Source of the DNA: Acridotheres tristis
Lineage: Eukaryota; Chordata; Aves; Passeriformes; Sturnidae
Direction of reading: 5' to 3'
DNA length: 64,000 bases
Assembly: GCA_037013685.1 (NCBI GenBank)
Contig: CM072894.1
Span: 28,085,529 to 28,149,528, forward strand
Each line of letters begins with the position of its first letter. The first letter of the stretch is position 1. Below are positions 61,677 through 64,000 of the stretch, in pieces. The position numbers and the translations under genes were made by a program. The notes beneath the pieces are model-generated. The model did not search any database. It saw only the letters and a list, made by a program, of their open reading frames with translations, and was not told the DNA's origin.

Positions 61677-64000
61677 AAATAACTGAAGCTTTCACATGCA
61701 GTCTCTTTGGTAGCTCTGGAATCCAAATAAAGAGCAGATAAAGATGACATTGAGGACGGGTGGGCCTACTCATTTCTTGAGGCACACATTCACGATGCAG
61801 GAGCCCTCTTTCCCCAGTTACTGAATTAGTCACACTTACATGGTGACAGCAGCAAACTAGTTGGTGATGGAGTTTGCCACTACTTTATAAGATGTGATTT
61901 TTTTTAGCCTGGGGAGAACTCACAACTCACGACCTCATGCCAAGGAAGTGATTCTTGAGGTCAATGCACAACACTCTGCTGTTTTACAGTCTGTAAGAAG
62001 GAATATGTAATCTGGTTGTAGGACTAGGGCTGCATGCAGAAAGGCTGTGGTACTAAACCCCTCTGAAAGCCAAGTCTCTTGGACAGCCTGTGCTTTAATG
62101 TGTTGGCCCATGCAGCAAGCTGGAGCAGTATTCAAGCTCTCTGACAGAGCTCTGGTCTTGAAAATGTTGATTCTAAGGGATTAAAATCCCCCTGCTGCCT
62201 GTCCTGCCTACAGAGGTCTCTGGAAAGGGGAAGGGGAAACAGCTGGCTCTTCTCTCTCCAGCTGAAATGTTAACTGTGTTTGCAGTTCTAGTTTACTGGG
62301 TTGGTAACAAAAGGTGTTTTGTGATACAGATTGATTTACTTCTTTCTTGTCCTTGGTTGTAAACTTTGGGCGAAAAGTTCTAAAAGGCTGTCTGTCATGC
62401 TGTATTTGTTAAAGAAAACCAGAGACAGTGGAAATACTCCCCGAATTTAAGCAGGTACCAAACCTGACATTTGACAAGGGTGCCCCAGATTACAGCATCA
62501 GTGTGCCCTTGTTGGCAGCTTCTCCCATTAAGCTTGGAGATGTTTTAAATTGACCACCAGAGCTTTGAAGCTCTAACTTCGTGTATTCTGTGTTGTCAGC
62601 GATCACCTGGGGGGGGACACTGTTCATGGCAGGGCTTCTCACTGATCTCACTCTTACAGTGCAAATAGGTAACTGTAGTTTGTATTTAAGATGGATGTCA
62701 AGCATCTTAGAGCTATTTTCAGTGCTGCCCCATAGGTGGCCTTACCTTTTCTTTTGTAAATTCGACTTTGCTTTTTCCTGGTGCCGGTGCCTGATCTCTT
62801 GCAATAACTTAGTAGGGTTTTTTCGTGTAAATAAGAACTATCTGGTGAGAGAAGCAGGGAAGATGAGGCTGCATTCTGTGTCAAACACGGGTTTTGCACT
62901 CAGGTAGTTGGTATGAGCTGCATCATTGCTTTCCATGGAGCTTGGAAGTGATGTGGATGCTTGATTTCCTAAATAGCAGCAATAATGCAGAGCTGAAAAA
63001 ACCCAAACCCGAGGTCCCCTGTGTATCATGAAATACGTAAGTTTTGTGTAACTGGGCATTTCTCTGAAGGATTTTGACAGATGACTCAAACTATTTTGCA
63101 TTAGTATTCCACTGTCTATTGCAGCAGTAGAGATATTGATGCTGCTTTTTTGCTTGTTTCTCTTGGTGAGTTTCTTGTCAGCGTTGCCCATGTACAGAGC
63201 TGTTGGGATCCATCCAGAGAAAGCAAGTGACAGTACCATTTGCAATTTTGCTCTGAGCCTGATAGTGCCTGCAGGAACTAAATAAGGACTACTTCTCTGT
63301 TCTGCAGTATAGAGAGATATGAATCCTAATATAGGAGTGCCTCAGACAAGAGTCTGTCACTTGCTTTCACCCATAAAAAGGAGTAGTTAGGAGCAGCACA
63401 CTTGCAGAGCCTTTAGGCCAGTGGCCTTACTAAGCTGAGTGTGCAAGCAAGGCTTTTTGCTGTATCTCCTAAATACAGAAGTGCAAAGTGACCTAGTGTA
63501 ACAGGATGCTTCTTAATGCTGCAAAACTGTCCCTGGTAAGAGGGTTCAAATTCTAATGGTCTTTTGATAGCTAGAAAGTCATTGAACTCTCCTTAGAAAT
63601 CAACCTGCAAATCAGGATTTGCAATTGAATATACTTTTTTTTTTTAACATAAAGTCTATCTCCTCAGTTGTCTTTGTGGTTCAGATTAGAGATTATTTTA
63701 AAAGGGAAAAGAGGGGAAATGAAGAGATGGGAGGGATTGCTGCTTTGTGAAATGTCTTTTCTAAAGCAAATGGTCAGCTGCATGCCTTGGATGTGAAAAG
63801 ATCAAAACTTTTTTGTTGCCTTTAAGCACAGAGCCAAGTCCAGTGTGTGAAGTGCTATTCCTCTGCACTACCTTCTGCACAGGGCTCTGAAGCTTATCAG
63901 TGAGTGGGAACATGGACATTGGTGAAACTAAATTCCAGGCTCTGATGCACAGGGAGCTAAAGACTACCAGTATCTCAGATTTAACCTGGAAATTAAAATC

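Larger units (their letters stand above)
60863..64000 (+). other. KALRN: First intron of the short isoform (continues past window)
   Basis: It starts with GT at 60863 and carries the GC-rich end of the CpG island, including the 34-bp minisatellite, to about 61140. It then becomes ordinary intron with a T-run at 61660-61676. The exon expected next (Asp-Ala-Tyr-Ser start) was not found before 64000. The open frames at 62581-62907 and 62838-63245 show no domain. Confidence 0.8.

Overview
The window is vertebrate nuclear DNA, most likely from a bird. An internal part of the kalirin gene (KALRN) lies on the + strand, and essentially everything else is intron. The bird call rests on two points. There is a CR1 LINE 3' end at 57368-57665 with the typical avian terminus, and a second short one in reverse at 58533-58602. 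The coding exons are also almost identical to vertebrate kalirin as I remember it, at residues where kalirin differs from its paralogue TRIO. The order within birds cannot be decided by eye.

Layout. 1-2525 is the end of an intron. Between 2526 and 6932 lie six short coding exons with GT/AG junctions and compatible phases. They encode the C-terminal part of the first Dbl-homology (DH1) domain, the whole first PH domain (PH1) and a Ser/Thr-rich linker. A 35 kb intron follows (6933-42064). The exon at 42065-42311 then encodes the first SH3 domain and ends in phase 1. From 42312 to the window end is intron for the full-length transcript.

Nested in that last intron, at about 60220-61140, is a CpG island with an alternative first exon. 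Its ATG at 60778 opens a 28-codon Cys-rich N-terminus resembling the start of the short kalirin isoform Duet/TRAD, which keeps only the second GEF module and the kinase. The exon also ends in phase 1, so it can join the same downstream exon as the SH3 exon. The window therefore holds the hand-over from the GEF1-PH1-SH3 half of kalirin to the internal promoter of the GEF2-kinase half.

The exons assemble one Rac/RhoG-type exchange module: the DH C-terminal helices, the PH domain packed after them, a phosphorylatable linker and an SH3. No second gene, RNA gene or intact mobile element was found. The most interesting points are the structure of the internal promoter and first exon (uORF with ATGA overlap, Cys cluster, 34-bp minisatellite, G-rich donor-proximal intron, AT-rich block inside the island), an extreme pyrimidine tract before the SH3 exon, and the apparent absence of the Kal7-type terminal exon (PDZ ligand S-T-Y-V) from the intron where it was expected.
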